The notes under the pieces: generated by a model
Database searches by the model: none
Seen by the model: only the letters and a program-made list of their open reading frames with translations
What the model was told of the DNA's origin: nothing
Origin: Paludibacteraceae bacterium
GTDB taxonomy: Bacteria; Bacteroidota; Bacteroidia; Bacteroidales; Paludibacteraceae
DNA: 64,000 nucleotides
Direction: 5' to 3'
Assembly: GCA_905233935.1 (NCBI GenBank)
Contig: CAJOFU010000026.1
Coordinates: forward strand, 13,113 to 77,112
Program-made: the position numbers and the translations under genes
In this document: positions 19,636-27,502 of the stretch, one piece after another
Layout of the letters: every line of letters starts with the position of its first letter
Numbering within the stretch: the stretch's first letter is position 1

Positions 19636-19684
19636 AGTCGAAAGATAAAAGACCGTTTCACTCAAAGATAAAAGCCTAATTAGC
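19636..19684 (-). repeat. partial copy of the 58704-58777 structured element
   Basis: On the minus strand this stretch runs TAATTAGGCTTTT, TCTTTGAGTGAAACGGTC, then TCTTTCGACTA. That is the same order as the right half of the element at 58704-58777, with small indels. It overlaps the stop codon of the upstream GH36-like gene and ends about 31 bases before the susC start. Only one arm of each stem is present, so it cannot fold like the full copy. Confidence 0.7.
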
Positions 19685-21607
19685 CACTACTTTGAGTAGG
19701 TAACTGCGTGTGAAGTTCACGTCAATCTTCGGGTTACTGCCGTTGACGGTGAACTCCCGCGGCTCGTCAGCGGTGTACTCGATGGCGGTGTAAGTTTTGG
19801 CGGGATCGAGTCCGCGCAGTTCAATTGTGCCGCTGAATGTCGGTTCGGGAACAGTCACCTTATCAACATGCTCGGGATCCATTGCGCCTAACGGAGCTTC
19901 AGGATTGAGATAGAAAGCGTAGTACAACGCATCATTCTGGCGGATTACATGTCCCTCGGGGTAGTCAAAGCCCCATGTGTAGAGGTTGAGGTATTCGCCA
20001 CGCGCGAGGTTGTTCTCCTTATAGATCTTCATCCACTTGCGGAGCAGTGCTTCTTTCTCCGGCGTCAACAGGAACGGACCTTCCTTCCAGTCGGGGTTGT
20101 CTTTCGGCCATGTGAACTTCGTACCGATAACCGAGCCTGTACCGATCTGCGAAGCAAAATCATCACCGCCATCGGTTAATTCAATGTGGTCGCCGTAATA
20201 CGCCAGATCCGGAGCCATTGCCGCGTAGGCTTTACGCTTCATGCGCACCTGGCACGAACTCATCGGATCGCTGGCAACAGCTTGATTGATCTCAGGTATA
20301 ATCCAATAGTTAACAGCGCACCCGCACGGGCAGATCTGAATCACTGCGTCCGGCTTAATCTGGCGTGCCTGTTCGTAAATCTTTTCGTAATACGTGTACA
20401 TCTTCTCCGGAGCTTCCCACGCATTCGTGAGGCCAGTATTCTCATTGTAATCAGGCAGACAGCAGTTCAGGTGCTGACCGTCGATCTTCAATCCGTCGAA
20501 GTTCCAGCGCTGCATGAACATCTTCAGCAGATCTTGGGTATAAGCATCTACAGCCGGATTGATAGGCGACAGATACCAACTGTCCCACCATGTGATATAC
20601 TCGTGTGCCCACTCTTCTGTCATCAGCAACATCTCGGGGTGCTCCTTGACGAGTTTCGTGTCCGGGTCGGCTGCCAGCGGCGCCCACCACAGTTTGGCTT
20701 TCATGCCGCGTTTGTGTACCTCATCGGTGATATGACGCATATCGGCATCGCCTCCGGGGAAATACTCGTTGGTGTTCCAGTCACCTTCGGCTATCTGATA
20801 ACCGTCATCAATATCCACCCACGTAAAGCCAAGTTCTGCCACCTTATCCAAAGTGCCTAACACCATGTTCATCTTAAACGGACGTCCGTAGCCCCAAGCG
20901 CACCACACCGGCTCAAACGCTTCTGGCTCACTGGGCTGCATCTTGATGCCCACGTTGGCTTGCATGTACTCGGAGAATGTGCGCAAGGCGTTGAAGTAGT
21001 CGCCCTTGTGGCTATAGCGGAATGAACGGAAGCAAACGAGTGTATCGCCCTTGGCGAGTTCTTGCGGCTTGGGCAGGTCGTAATGCAGGCAAGTGGTAAC
21101 CTTGTTGTCGTAACGCTTCCACTCCACGGGCATCGAGATCATTCTCAGTACCGGCTCGAAGAGTCCGATAGCTATACCGCCGTCACGTTGCCAGAGGTCG
21201 AGCACGGGGATTCCTCCGCCGTAGTCGGTATTGTTCATGCCGAGGTAGTTCTGCTGCTCAAAACCTTCCTTAACCGGTAGCACCCAGTCCTTGCGTGCCG
21301 CGGTGGATGAAGGCTGCAATGACCAAACGACATCCTCTTTGGCTGTCACCTCTGTGCGGTTGAGTTCGTAACCCTTGACGGTAACCGGCTTGCCGAGGTT
21401 GATGAAGCGGGTCTCAATCACTTCGAGTCCCGAGAATTCGGCAACGGGAGTGACGGTTTGCTGTTTCACTACGTGCAATCCATTCTGCTGATAGGGGAAG
21501 GACTGCATATCCGCTTCGGCGCAGATCAGTCGCTCCGTGTCCGCCTTCGGCTGGCAAGCAACCATCATGGCTGCAATAGCAAGCAAATATATACTGCGAT
21601 GTTTCAT
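19676..21607 (-). CDS. GH36-like alpha-galactosidase-type lipoprotein
   Basis: A 643-aa predicted lipoprotein (lipobox MMVAC) with clan GH-D features. An N-terminal beta-sandwich is followed by a barrel containing VWCAWGYGRPF, FTWVDIDDGYQ and the nucleophile segment DGLKIDGQHLN (Asp376). The acid/base region may be MSSCQVRMK. This fits GH36-type alpha-galactosidase or alpha-N-acetylgalactosaminidase; the exact specificity is not readable. It lies between the amidohydrolase and susC genes, with structured element A (21615-21776) only 7 bases upstream of its ATG. Confidence 0.85.
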   Translation of the reverse strand: MKHRSIYLLAIAAMMVACQPKADTERLICAEADMQSFPYQQNGLHVVKQQTVTPVAEFSGLEVIETRFINLGKPVTVKGYELNRTEVTAKEDVVWSLQPSSTAARKDWVLPVKEGFEQQNYLGMNNTDYGGGIPVLDLWQRDGGIAIGLFEPVLRMISMPVEWKRYDNKVTTCLHYDLPKPQELAKGDTLVCFRSFRYSHKGDYFNALRTFSEYMQANVGIKMQPSEPEAFEPVWCAWGYGRPFKMNMVLGTLDKVAELGFTWVDIDDGYQIAEGDWNTNEYFPGGDADMRHITDEVHKRGMKAKLWWAPLAADPDTKLVKEHPEMLLMTEEWAHEYITWWDSWYLSPINPAVDAYTQDLLKMFMQRWNFDGLKIDGQHLNCCLPDYNENTGLTNAWEAPEKMYTYYEKIYEQARQIKPDAVIQICPCGCAVNYWIIPEINQAVASDPMSSCQVRMKRKAYAAMAPDLAYYGDHIELTDGGDDFASQIGTGSVIGTKFTWPKDNPDWKEGPFLLTPEKEALLRKWMKIYKENNLARGEYLNLYTWGFDYPEGHVIRQNDALYYAFYLNPEAPLGAMDPEHVDKVTVPEPTFSGTIELRGLDPAKTYTAIEYTADEPREFTVNGSNPKIDVNFTRSYLLKVVAN

Positions 21608-21614
21608 ATTCGTT

Positions 21615-21776
21615 TTTATTTGGGTTTATTTCAGTTTGGAAGTTTGTCCCTTTAGGGTGAGGATTAGTGCGGTAAGGTGAACTGCAAATTTATTTGTGAG
21701 GGCATCTTATCGGACTAAGCCTCAATGTGCGATAGCACAACAAACTTACAAACTGTGTTTATTTATGTTTATTTTC
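21615..21776 (+). repeat. structured element A (cruciform-type, 162 bp)
   Basis: The ends are TTTATTTGGGTTTATT (21615-21630) and TTTATTTATGTTTATTTTC (21758-21776). The closing stem P1 is 21632-21646 with 21741-21755 (14 pairs, one G-A mismatch). P2 is a hairpin CCC-TTTA-GGG (21648-21657). P3 is a long hairpin, 21659-21723. P4 is TGTGC-GATA-GCACA (21726-21739). It lies between the amidohydrolase and GH36-like genes, antisense to them when read with the conserved ends on the plus strand. Confidence 0.85.
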
Positions 21777-21788
21777 CTAATAAAAACA

Positions 21789-22888
21789 TTACTTATATTC
21801 GTTCAATATCCTCAAAGCATTGTCGTGGTAGATCTTCTTTAGCACTTCGTCCGGGAGGTTGAAGCCTGACAATGCCCAATGGTAGTTGTACTCGGGTACG
21901 TAGAAGTGCTCGTCGTTGGTCTCGAGTACGCGGAAGATGCCGTGGTACATCTCCGGCTCAAAGCCGTTGTCCGTGCCGAAGAGTACGCGGTCTTGATACT
22001 TGATGAGGAACTCGCGTGTGGCGCGCGGCGTGTGTGCGCTCTCGGCTACGCGAGCAGATATATCGACATAAAGGTTAGGATACTTATCCAATAATGCGCC
22101 CAGACGCGGCCAATCGTGCGACATGTTCAGGTAGTGGCAAGCGATGAACAGCGTGCCGGGATTCTCGCGAACAGCGTTCTCGAAGGTAACCATCAATTGG
22201 TTGTAACCCAAGCAGTTGGTGGTGTCCACGTGCCAAGCTACGCCGTTAGGCAGACCGTCGTTCTTGTCGTCCATCGGCAGGTACATCCAGATAGGTTCGG
22301 CTATATGAATACTGATCGGCATCTCAGTTCGCCGGCTTTGCGGATAAGCGGTTGGATGCGCGGATCGTCAATATGGATATCTCTGCCTTCCACGGGACGG
22401 GCGTAGGTGTCACCTTCGCCTTTGTCTCCGAGTTCGCCGACACCTGTTGCGCCGAGTTCGTCATGATAGCGGGCTAACAGGTCGCAGGCTTTCTGAATGC
22501 CTTCCTCGCTCATGTCCGAGTAGTCAAAGCAGCACCAGAAACGGAAGCGGTCTTTGTAAGGCGCATAAAGCTCTACAACCTCTTCAAACGGGCGACCGAT
22601 CCATGAGCAGTGCATGATAGCGGTGTGCTCCACGCCTACGGCGTCCATCGTCTTAACCCACTGAGCGATCTGCTCGGCATTCTCCACATAATCATGGGAG
22701 TGCATATCAATAATCGGGAACTTACCTCGGGTAACTTCGGTCACAGGCAGGTTGTTCGCTACGTCAGGGAAGAAGTCACGTACAAGAACTTTGTCCAGCG
22801 GCGATGCCGACTCTTCGGCAGCTTTCGGAGCATTGCATGCCGCAAGTACCAGTGCGGCGGAAAACAGAAGGATTAGATGTTTTTTCAT
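21789..22888 (-). pseudogene. amidohydrolase-family lipoprotein gene with one frameshift
   Basis: Two adjacent frames encode one metal-dependent amidohydrolase (about 365 aa if joined). The N-terminal part (start ATG 22888) has lipobox LVLAAC and the metal motif DMHSHDY. The C-terminal part carries HIAEPIW, IACHYLNMSHDW and FGTDNGF, the remaining His/Asp ligands of the TIM-barrel family. The frames meet near 22322-22325, where one base appears to be missing between GELR and MPISIHI. Either a recent mutation or a sequence error; all active-site motifs are intact. It is first in its operon, directly downstream of promoter 22933-22964. Confidence 0.85.
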
Positions 22889-22932
22889 GTTATTGCGGTT
22901 TATGCGCGTAGGCGCAACGTTTAAATTCGGCA

Positions 22933-22964
22933 CAAAGTTACAACTTTTTTTTGAATTTTCCAAA
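22933..22964 (-). promoter_or_regulatory. promoter of the amidohydrolase-SusCD operon
   Basis: On the minus strand TTTG (22961-22964) is followed after 20 bases by TAACTTTG (22933-22940), the Bacteroidota -33/-7 consensus. It lies 45 bases upstream of the ATG at 22888. Confidence 0.85.
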
Positions 22965-22973
22965 TTTATTATT

Positions 22974-23003
22974 ATGCTCTAAAGCATATTTTCGAAACAT
23001 TTT
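22974..23003 (-). promoter_or_regulatory. candidate operator shared with the agaS promoter
   Basis: A 30-bp block reading GTTTCGAAAATATGCT then TTAGAGCAT on the minus strand. It holds the palindrome TTTCGAAA and the hairpin ATGCT/AGCAT. The block at 43533-43562 matches it at 28 of 30 positions. In both cases it starts exactly 41 bases from the start of the -7 box. Confidence 0.75.
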
Positions 23004-23059
23004 TTTGTAAGGTATATATTTATAATATATTAGGGTGAAACAATTGTTCTTTCGGAATG

Positions 23060-23067
23060 TTTCGAAA
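23060..23067. promoter_or_regulatory. TTTCGAAA palindrome upstream of the deoR-family promoter
   Basis: The same 8-bp palindrome as in the shared operator block lies 20 bases upstream of the regulator's -33 box. This is compatible with autoregulation; inferred only from repetition and position. Confidence 0.45.
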
Positions 23068-23087
23068 AAAAGAATCGAAAGATTTTA

Positions 23088-23119
23088 TTTGCAAATGTCG
23101 AAATTTTTTCGTAACTTTG
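23088..23119 (+). promoter_or_regulatory. promoter of the DeoR-family regulator gene
   Basis: TTTG (23088-23091), 20 bases, TAACTTTG (23112-23119). Transcription would begin near 23125, leaving a leader of about 275 bases that contains the whole of structured element B. Confidence 0.85.
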
Positions 23120-23222
23120 CACGCTGAATCATTCTGAGTGGTATCAGTCAGAGCATTACTACTTAGACGGTGACGGAACAATATATATGTTTTAGTCAAT
23201 GTATATATTTGGGCATTGATAT

Positions 23223-23382
23223 TTTATTTATGTTTATTGCTGATGTGGTCTGTTACTCGAAGAGTTGTGGCTTAGACTGATTAGCCGCACGTCAAGCTCG
23301 CTTGTAAGGGCGGTTAAACAGACTAAGACACAAAGCACGATAGTGCAACAGACAACATCAGGGTTAATTTAGGTTTATTTTC
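23223..23382 (+). repeat. structured element B (cruciform-type, 160 bp) in the regulator's leader
   Basis: The ends are TTTATTTATGTTTATT (23223-23238) and TTAATTTAGGTTTATTTTC (23364-23382). P1 is 23240-23254 with 23347-23361 (14 pairs, one G-A mismatch). P2 is ACTC-GAA-GAGT (23255-23265). P3 is a long hairpin, 23266-23332, including CTTAG/CTAAG and TTAGCCGC/GCGGTTAA. P4 is GCAC-GATA-GTGC (23335-23346). It ends 16 bases before the ATG at 23399 and is in sense orientation to that gene, unlike elements A, C and D. Confidence 0.88.
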
Positions 23383-23398
23383 AAACACTCAATATACC

Positions 23399-24175
23399 AT
23401 GAATGCATCATCGGCAAAGGAACGCAGGGCGTTGATTCTGCAACTGTTGGAACAGAAAGAGGAAGTGCAGGTGACTGAAATAAGTCGCCAGACAGGCATC
23501 TCCGAAGTAACTATCCGCAAGGATCTGACGATTCTCCAGAACCGTCATCTATTGCTCCGCACCCGCGGCGGCGCGATGCGCAAGCCAGTAGAGAACAACA
23601 ACGAGGAGACTGCCCTCGACCGCAAGCGGCTGTTCAACATCAAGGACAAACAGCGTATCGGCGAAGAGGCAGTGAAACTCATCAAGGACGGTGACTTCAT
23701 AATGCTTGACTCCGGCACAACCACGTTGGAGGTTGCACGCAATCTCGGGCAGTTCAATCACCTACGCATCCTCACTAACGCCATGAACATCGCTACAGAA
23801 CTGATGCAGTACAAACGCTTCGATGTTGTGTTGTTGGGCGGCAACGTGCGCATCAACAGCCACTCGATGGTGGGGCCTTTGGCACTCTCCGTACTCCGTA
23901 ACTTCCGCGGCTACAAACTCTTCCTCGGCGTGGATTCGTTCTCGATGGAGAACGGTGTATCAACGCCCGATTTGGAGGAAGCATTGCTCAACCAAGTTAT
24001 GGTGCAGCAGGCTGGAAAGGTCATTGCGGTGTTTGACTCATCGAAGTTCAACAAGCGCAGTTACGTGCATGTGGCGGATGTCAAGGAGTTGGACTACGTC
24101 ATTACGGATAGGGCTATACCCGTAGGCCTGCCGTCGAAACTCAAAGCTGCTGGCGTAGAGGTCAGGATGGTATAA
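23399..24175 (+). CDS. DeoR/GlpR-family transcriptional regulator
   Basis: A 258-aa sugar-responsive repressor-type protein. The N-terminal winged HTH (residues about 6-60) shows the family signature VTEISRQTGISEVTIRKDL followed by TRGGA. The C-terminal DeoR sensor domain has MLDSGTTTLEVARNL (phosphosugar-binding type) and VLLGGNV. DeoR regulators usually respond to phosphorylated sugars. Divergent from the SusCD operon and carrying TTTCGAAA sites in its own upstream region, it is the best candidate to control both that operon and the agaS operon. This is inference from layout. Confidence 0.93.
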   Translation: MNASSAKERRALILQLLEQKEEVQVTEISRQTGISEVTIRKDLTILQNRHLLLRTRGGAMRKPVENNNEETALDRKRLFNIKDKQRIGEEAVKLIKDGDFIMLDSGTTTLEVARNLGQFNHLRILTNAMNIATELMQYKRFDVVLLGGNVRINSHSMVGPLALSVLRNFRGYKLFLGVDSFSMENGVSTPDLEEALLNQVMVQQAGKVIAVFDSSKFNKRSYVHVADVKELDYVITDRAIPVGLPSKLKAAGVEVRMV

Positions 24176-24177
24176 GC

Positions 24178-24214
24178 AAAAAAGGTGGCACCTCAATGAG
24201 ATGCCACCTTTTTT
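24178..24214. terminator. bidirectional terminator hairpin
   Basis: AAAAAAGGTGGCA and TGCCACCTTTTTT form a 13-bp stem around an 11-base loop, with A and T runs at both ends. It sits between the convergent regulator gene (+) and the beta-helix protein gene (-), so it can end transcripts from both sides. Confidence 0.93.
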
Positions 24215-24229
24215 AATTAGGGTTGCGGA

Positions 24230-27214
24230 TTACTCCATTTGTCCCAGAGCGTTATAACGAACGCCGTTGAGGATAATGTAGAGTTGTCCGTTCTCAATAA
24301 CCTTCACAGCCTTAACAGCAGCGTTGGTGTTCTCAAGACCTGTGCCATGGTTCGGAGCTACATAGATGCAGCCGTGCCACCAGTCTTCACCACCTTGGTT
24401 GTCAGGACGGAAGTAGATGGTCTTTGCGCCGGCGTGGTTAGCGTCAACTACATAGTTGTTGCTTTCGCCACCGGGGTACCAAGCGGTAATAACGTCGTTG
24501 AGGACATTGACTACTTGGATCTCGTCGTTTTCAGCCAGCGTTACGTTGAGCATGAACTCACTCGGGTTCTCAAGATTCGGTGAGAACTTGTTCTCAGCCT
24601 TCAAAGCTGCTACATCCCAACCGTCCACGCCATTGATACGACCGATGAGGTAGAATCCGTCAACCAAAGTGGGTTCGGGAGCCTCGGTCTCTTCGATAAC
24701 TACGTCGTAGATCTCAATGATATCACCTGCCTTAGCAAAGCCGAAGTCAAGAACCATGATGCCGTTACCACCGGCTACACCGGCAGCTTTCTTATCGAAT
24801 ACGAACTCAACACCAGCCTCCAAAGCAGCGTCAGCGACATAGATCATCTCTGCGTTGTCCTGATACTTGACGGTTACGTTCTGGAGAGCATTGTTAGACT
24901 TCATCTTGAGCGCTACGCGATAATACTTGCCAGCCTCAGCAATTGGACCGTGGTACTTAACCTGTGCACGCCACTGATCGTATTTGTCCACCTTGATGTA
25001 AACGGTAGCCTTCTTTGCATCTTCGTTCCACTCGAGATATGACTCTGTCTCGGCATTCCATGTGTCACCTGTAGCGAACCATGTCTCATACGGGTTGGTG
25101 TTGACATTTTCAGCAACATAGATGCAGCCTGCATGCCAGCCTTCGCCACCTTGATAGTCCGGACGGAAGTAGATGTCCTTGCTATCACCGGCGTGAGCGA
25201 AGTCAACTTTGTAGTTTTCACCCTCTCCCGGATACCAAGCACCCAGTGCGTTGTTAGCAACAGCTACAACTTTAAACTCGTCGTTCTCGGCAAGTGCAGT
25301 GGTGAGTACGTACTCTTTGTCGTTCTCCAGATTAACGGCGAACTTGTCAGCAGCAGTCAGGTTATGGATATCCCAACTGTTCATAGTACCGATGAGGTAG
25401 TAGCCGTCAACGAGGTCAATAGTCTTCGTTTGAGTTGTGTAGAAGTAAACGTTGTTGAGCCAGAATGTAAGGTTGGCTGCGTTGTCAATCTTAATCTGGT
25501 AAACATTGCTCCAGTTGGTAACGCCTTCGAATTTCGAAAGAGCGATATCAATGCTGTTCCACTGTTGTCCCTTGAGTTCAACGGTTACGCCAACTTCGGT
25601 GCCACCGTGGATAGGAACGACGCGGATAGAAGCGTCAGCGGCAATCCATGCATCGAGGTGGAGAGCCTCCATCTCCGAGCAGTCCATACCGGTGAACTCC
25701 ATTCCGAAGTAGCCCAAATTGGTGGTTGCGTACTTCTTACCAAACTCTTCTTGCTTATATTGCGTACCTGAACCCCACTCGCCGAAGTTGAAGTCAGCAC
25801 TATATTTAGCAGAGTAAACAGCCTTAACTTGATATCCTTGGAGAGTAGGCTCAGCGGGAGCAGCGTCCGGAGCGTCAAGAACAACAGGAGCAGATGGCTC
25901 GTATTTCGACCATTCGCCTGCAACACCCGGGTCACCCCAAACAGCGGACTCAGAAGTAATAGTGTACAAATCTTTCTCGTCAGTCGGGATTGTCAGATCA
26001 CCTGTCTTTGCGCCCCAGTCAGCAACGTTACCTTCGCCATTTACGCGGGTGAAGATACACATATGATAGGTGTTGATGTCGAGCTCTACCGACCAGAGGT
26101 CAGCTTCACCCTCAACCGGAGTCATGCGCTCACCCGGCCATGCAGCTTTAGCATTGCCACCGTCATCCCAAGTGTAAACACCAACAGCAGCGCCGTCAGC
26201 CTTCCACCAGGCTTTGTCCATCTTGCAGTAGATGGTCTTCATGAGCGGCTCAACCGGTTCAGCAGCTGGCCACCAGCGTGCGTCACCGAGGTTGCTGTTG
26301 TCAGCACCTGCAGCAATAGCGGGCGATGATGCATCAAGAGTGAAGTCGTTATTTGCTGCATCTTTGAATTTAGGATCAGCAGCAATCTCACCGGTAACGG
26401 TCGGACCGGAGGCGTGAGTCATGTTGAATACCAAGCAGTTGTTAATAGCAGCACCTGCATAGAGATTCGTTGCAGTAGCACCTTCTGTCGGGAAAGCGAA
26501 GATACTGTTGCTGATGACAACATCAGTCGATTGCTCAGAACGAACCGGACCATAGTTATAGAATGTGCAGTGGTCAATACGAATCTTGGCATCGGCTACT
26601 GCAGAACCGCCATTCTTAACATCAATAGCTCTGTTGGATGAGCCTGTGCCAGCAAACGTGGAGTGCTCAATGGCCAATTCAGCTAATGGTAACGGACTAC
26701 TACTACCCGTCTCAACATAAATAGCGGATCTTGCATTGTCATGGAAGAAGCATTTCCTGATTACTAATTCTTTCATGCAACGATCAGCACGTTGAGGATA
26801 GATGACATAACTCTTCCAGTTGCAAATTTCGCAACCAATCAGCGTCAATGTCTTGTTTTCGGAGTTGTCGTACGGACGAATGAAGTGGTCATTGGCACCT
26901 GCGCCCTCATTGTACAAACCGCCATCAAACTTAATACCAATGAAAGTTACTTGAGCCGAGTTCAACAACTTCATGTAGTAGTGCTGAGCAACAATCGGCG
27001 AAGCACCTTCAGCAGCTTGGATTGTGAGGCTCTTGTTCAGTTCCACAACTTCCGGCTCTTGGTAAACACCATCAGTCAGGATAAGTACATCACCTGCCGA
27101 TGCACTCTTTACAGCTTGCCTCAAGACATCAGAACCAGGTTCCAATGTCGTTTCCGCAGCATTTACTGCAACTGCAACAAGCATTGCAGCGAAAAAAGAT
27201 AAGATCTTTTTCAT
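24230..27214 (-). CDS. large secreted beta-helix / carbohydrate-binding protein with C-terminal tail
   Basis: A 994-aa secreted protein. Signal peptide (MKKILSFFAAMLVAVAVNA); parallel beta-helix of the DUF4957 type (residues about 22-310); a starch-binding-module-like segment (IYCKMDKAWW, WDDGGNAKAAWPGE, about 330-440); a beta-sandwich (about 455-600); and two homologous modules beginning LVDGYYLIGTMNSWD (about 601) and LVDGFYLIGRINGVDGWD (about 850) that flank another sandwich. It ends VIENGQLYIILNGVRYNALG, the shared tail. The N-terminal helix is paralogous to those at 44852 and 49770. It has its own promoter (27389-27420). No catalytic residues recognised. Confidence 0.85.
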   Translation of the reverse strand: MKKILSFFAAMLVAVAVNAAETTLEPGSDVLRQAVKSASAGDVLILTDGVYQEPEVVELNKSLTIQAAEGASPIVAQHYYMKLLNSAQVTFIGIKFDGGLYNEGAGANDHFIRPYDNSENKTLTLIGCEICNWKSYVIYPQRADRCMKELVIRKCFFHDNARSAIYVETGSSSPLPLAELAIEHSTFAGTGSSNRAIDVKNGGSAVADAKIRIDHCTFYNYGPVRSEQSTDVVISNSIFAFPTEGATATNLYAGAAINNCLVFNMTHASGPTVTGEIAADPKFKDAANNDFTLDASSPAIAAGADNSNLGDARWWPAAEPVEPLMKTIYCKMDKAWWKADGAAVGVYTWDDGGNAKAAWPGERMTPVEGEADLWSVELDINTYHMCIFTRVNGEGNVADWGAKTGDLTIPTDEKDLYTITSESAVWGDPGVAGEWSKYEPSAPVVLDAPDAAPAEPTLQGYQVKAVYSAKYSADFNFGEWGSGTQYKQEEFGKKYATTNLGYFGMEFTGMDCSEMEALHLDAWIAADASIRVVPIHGGTEVGVTVELKGQQWNSIDIALSKFEGVTNWSNVYQIKIDNAANLTFWLNNVYFYTTQTKTIDLVDGYYLIGTMNSWDIHNLTAADKFAVNLENDKEYVLTTALAENDEFKVVAVANNALGAWYPGEGENYKVDFAHAGDSKDIYFRPDYQGGEGWHAGCIYVAENVNTNPYETWFATGDTWNAETESYLEWNEDAKKATVYIKVDKYDQWRAQVKYHGPIAEAGKYYRVALKMKSNNALQNVTVKYQDNAEMIYVADAALEAGVEFVFDKKAAGVAGGNGIMVLDFGFAKAGDIIEIYDVVIEETEAPEPTLVDGFYLIGRINGVDGWDVAALKAENKFSPNLENPSEFMLNVTLAENDEIQVVNVLNDVITAWYPGGESNNYVVDANHAGAKTIYFRPDNQGGEDWWHGCIYVAPNHGTGLENTNAAVKAVKVIENGQLYIILNGVRYNALGQME

Positions 27215-27388
27215 ACAAATTAGATTTGGTTAATAAATAATGGTTAACTTATAGTTGTTTTTCTTGGTTATTGTGGGCAAAACTCCGAGTCAATACCGAC
27301 TTAACTCCGATTTACCCCCGATTCTCTCGTAGGTTTTTGCATTGTTTCAACCAAAAGGGATTGAATGGCGCTATCGCAAAATCATCTA

Positions 27389-27420
27389 CAAAGTTACAAC
27401 TTTTTTTGCAAAGTTGCAAA
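27389..27420 (-). promoter_or_regulatory. promoter of the 994-aa secreted protein gene
   Basis: On the minus strand TTTG (27417-27420), 20 bases, TAACTTTG (27389-27396). The leader to the ATG at 27214 is about 170 bases and contains degenerate repeats (AACTCCGA, ACCGACTTAACTCCG) but no clear hairpin. Confidence 0.85.
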
Positions 27421-27502
27421 TTTTGAGAGCAAAAAAGTACAAAATATTGCATTTTTTAATAGTTTCCCGCGAAATTGGCTTCGCGAGAAACTATTTTTTC
27501 AT

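Noticed and set aside
21615-21776. Interpretation of the structured elements as riboswitches
   Set aside because: Orientation relative to the downstream gene is not constant (B sense; A, C, D antisense), and no conserved unpaired core expected of a ligand pocket is shared among copies.
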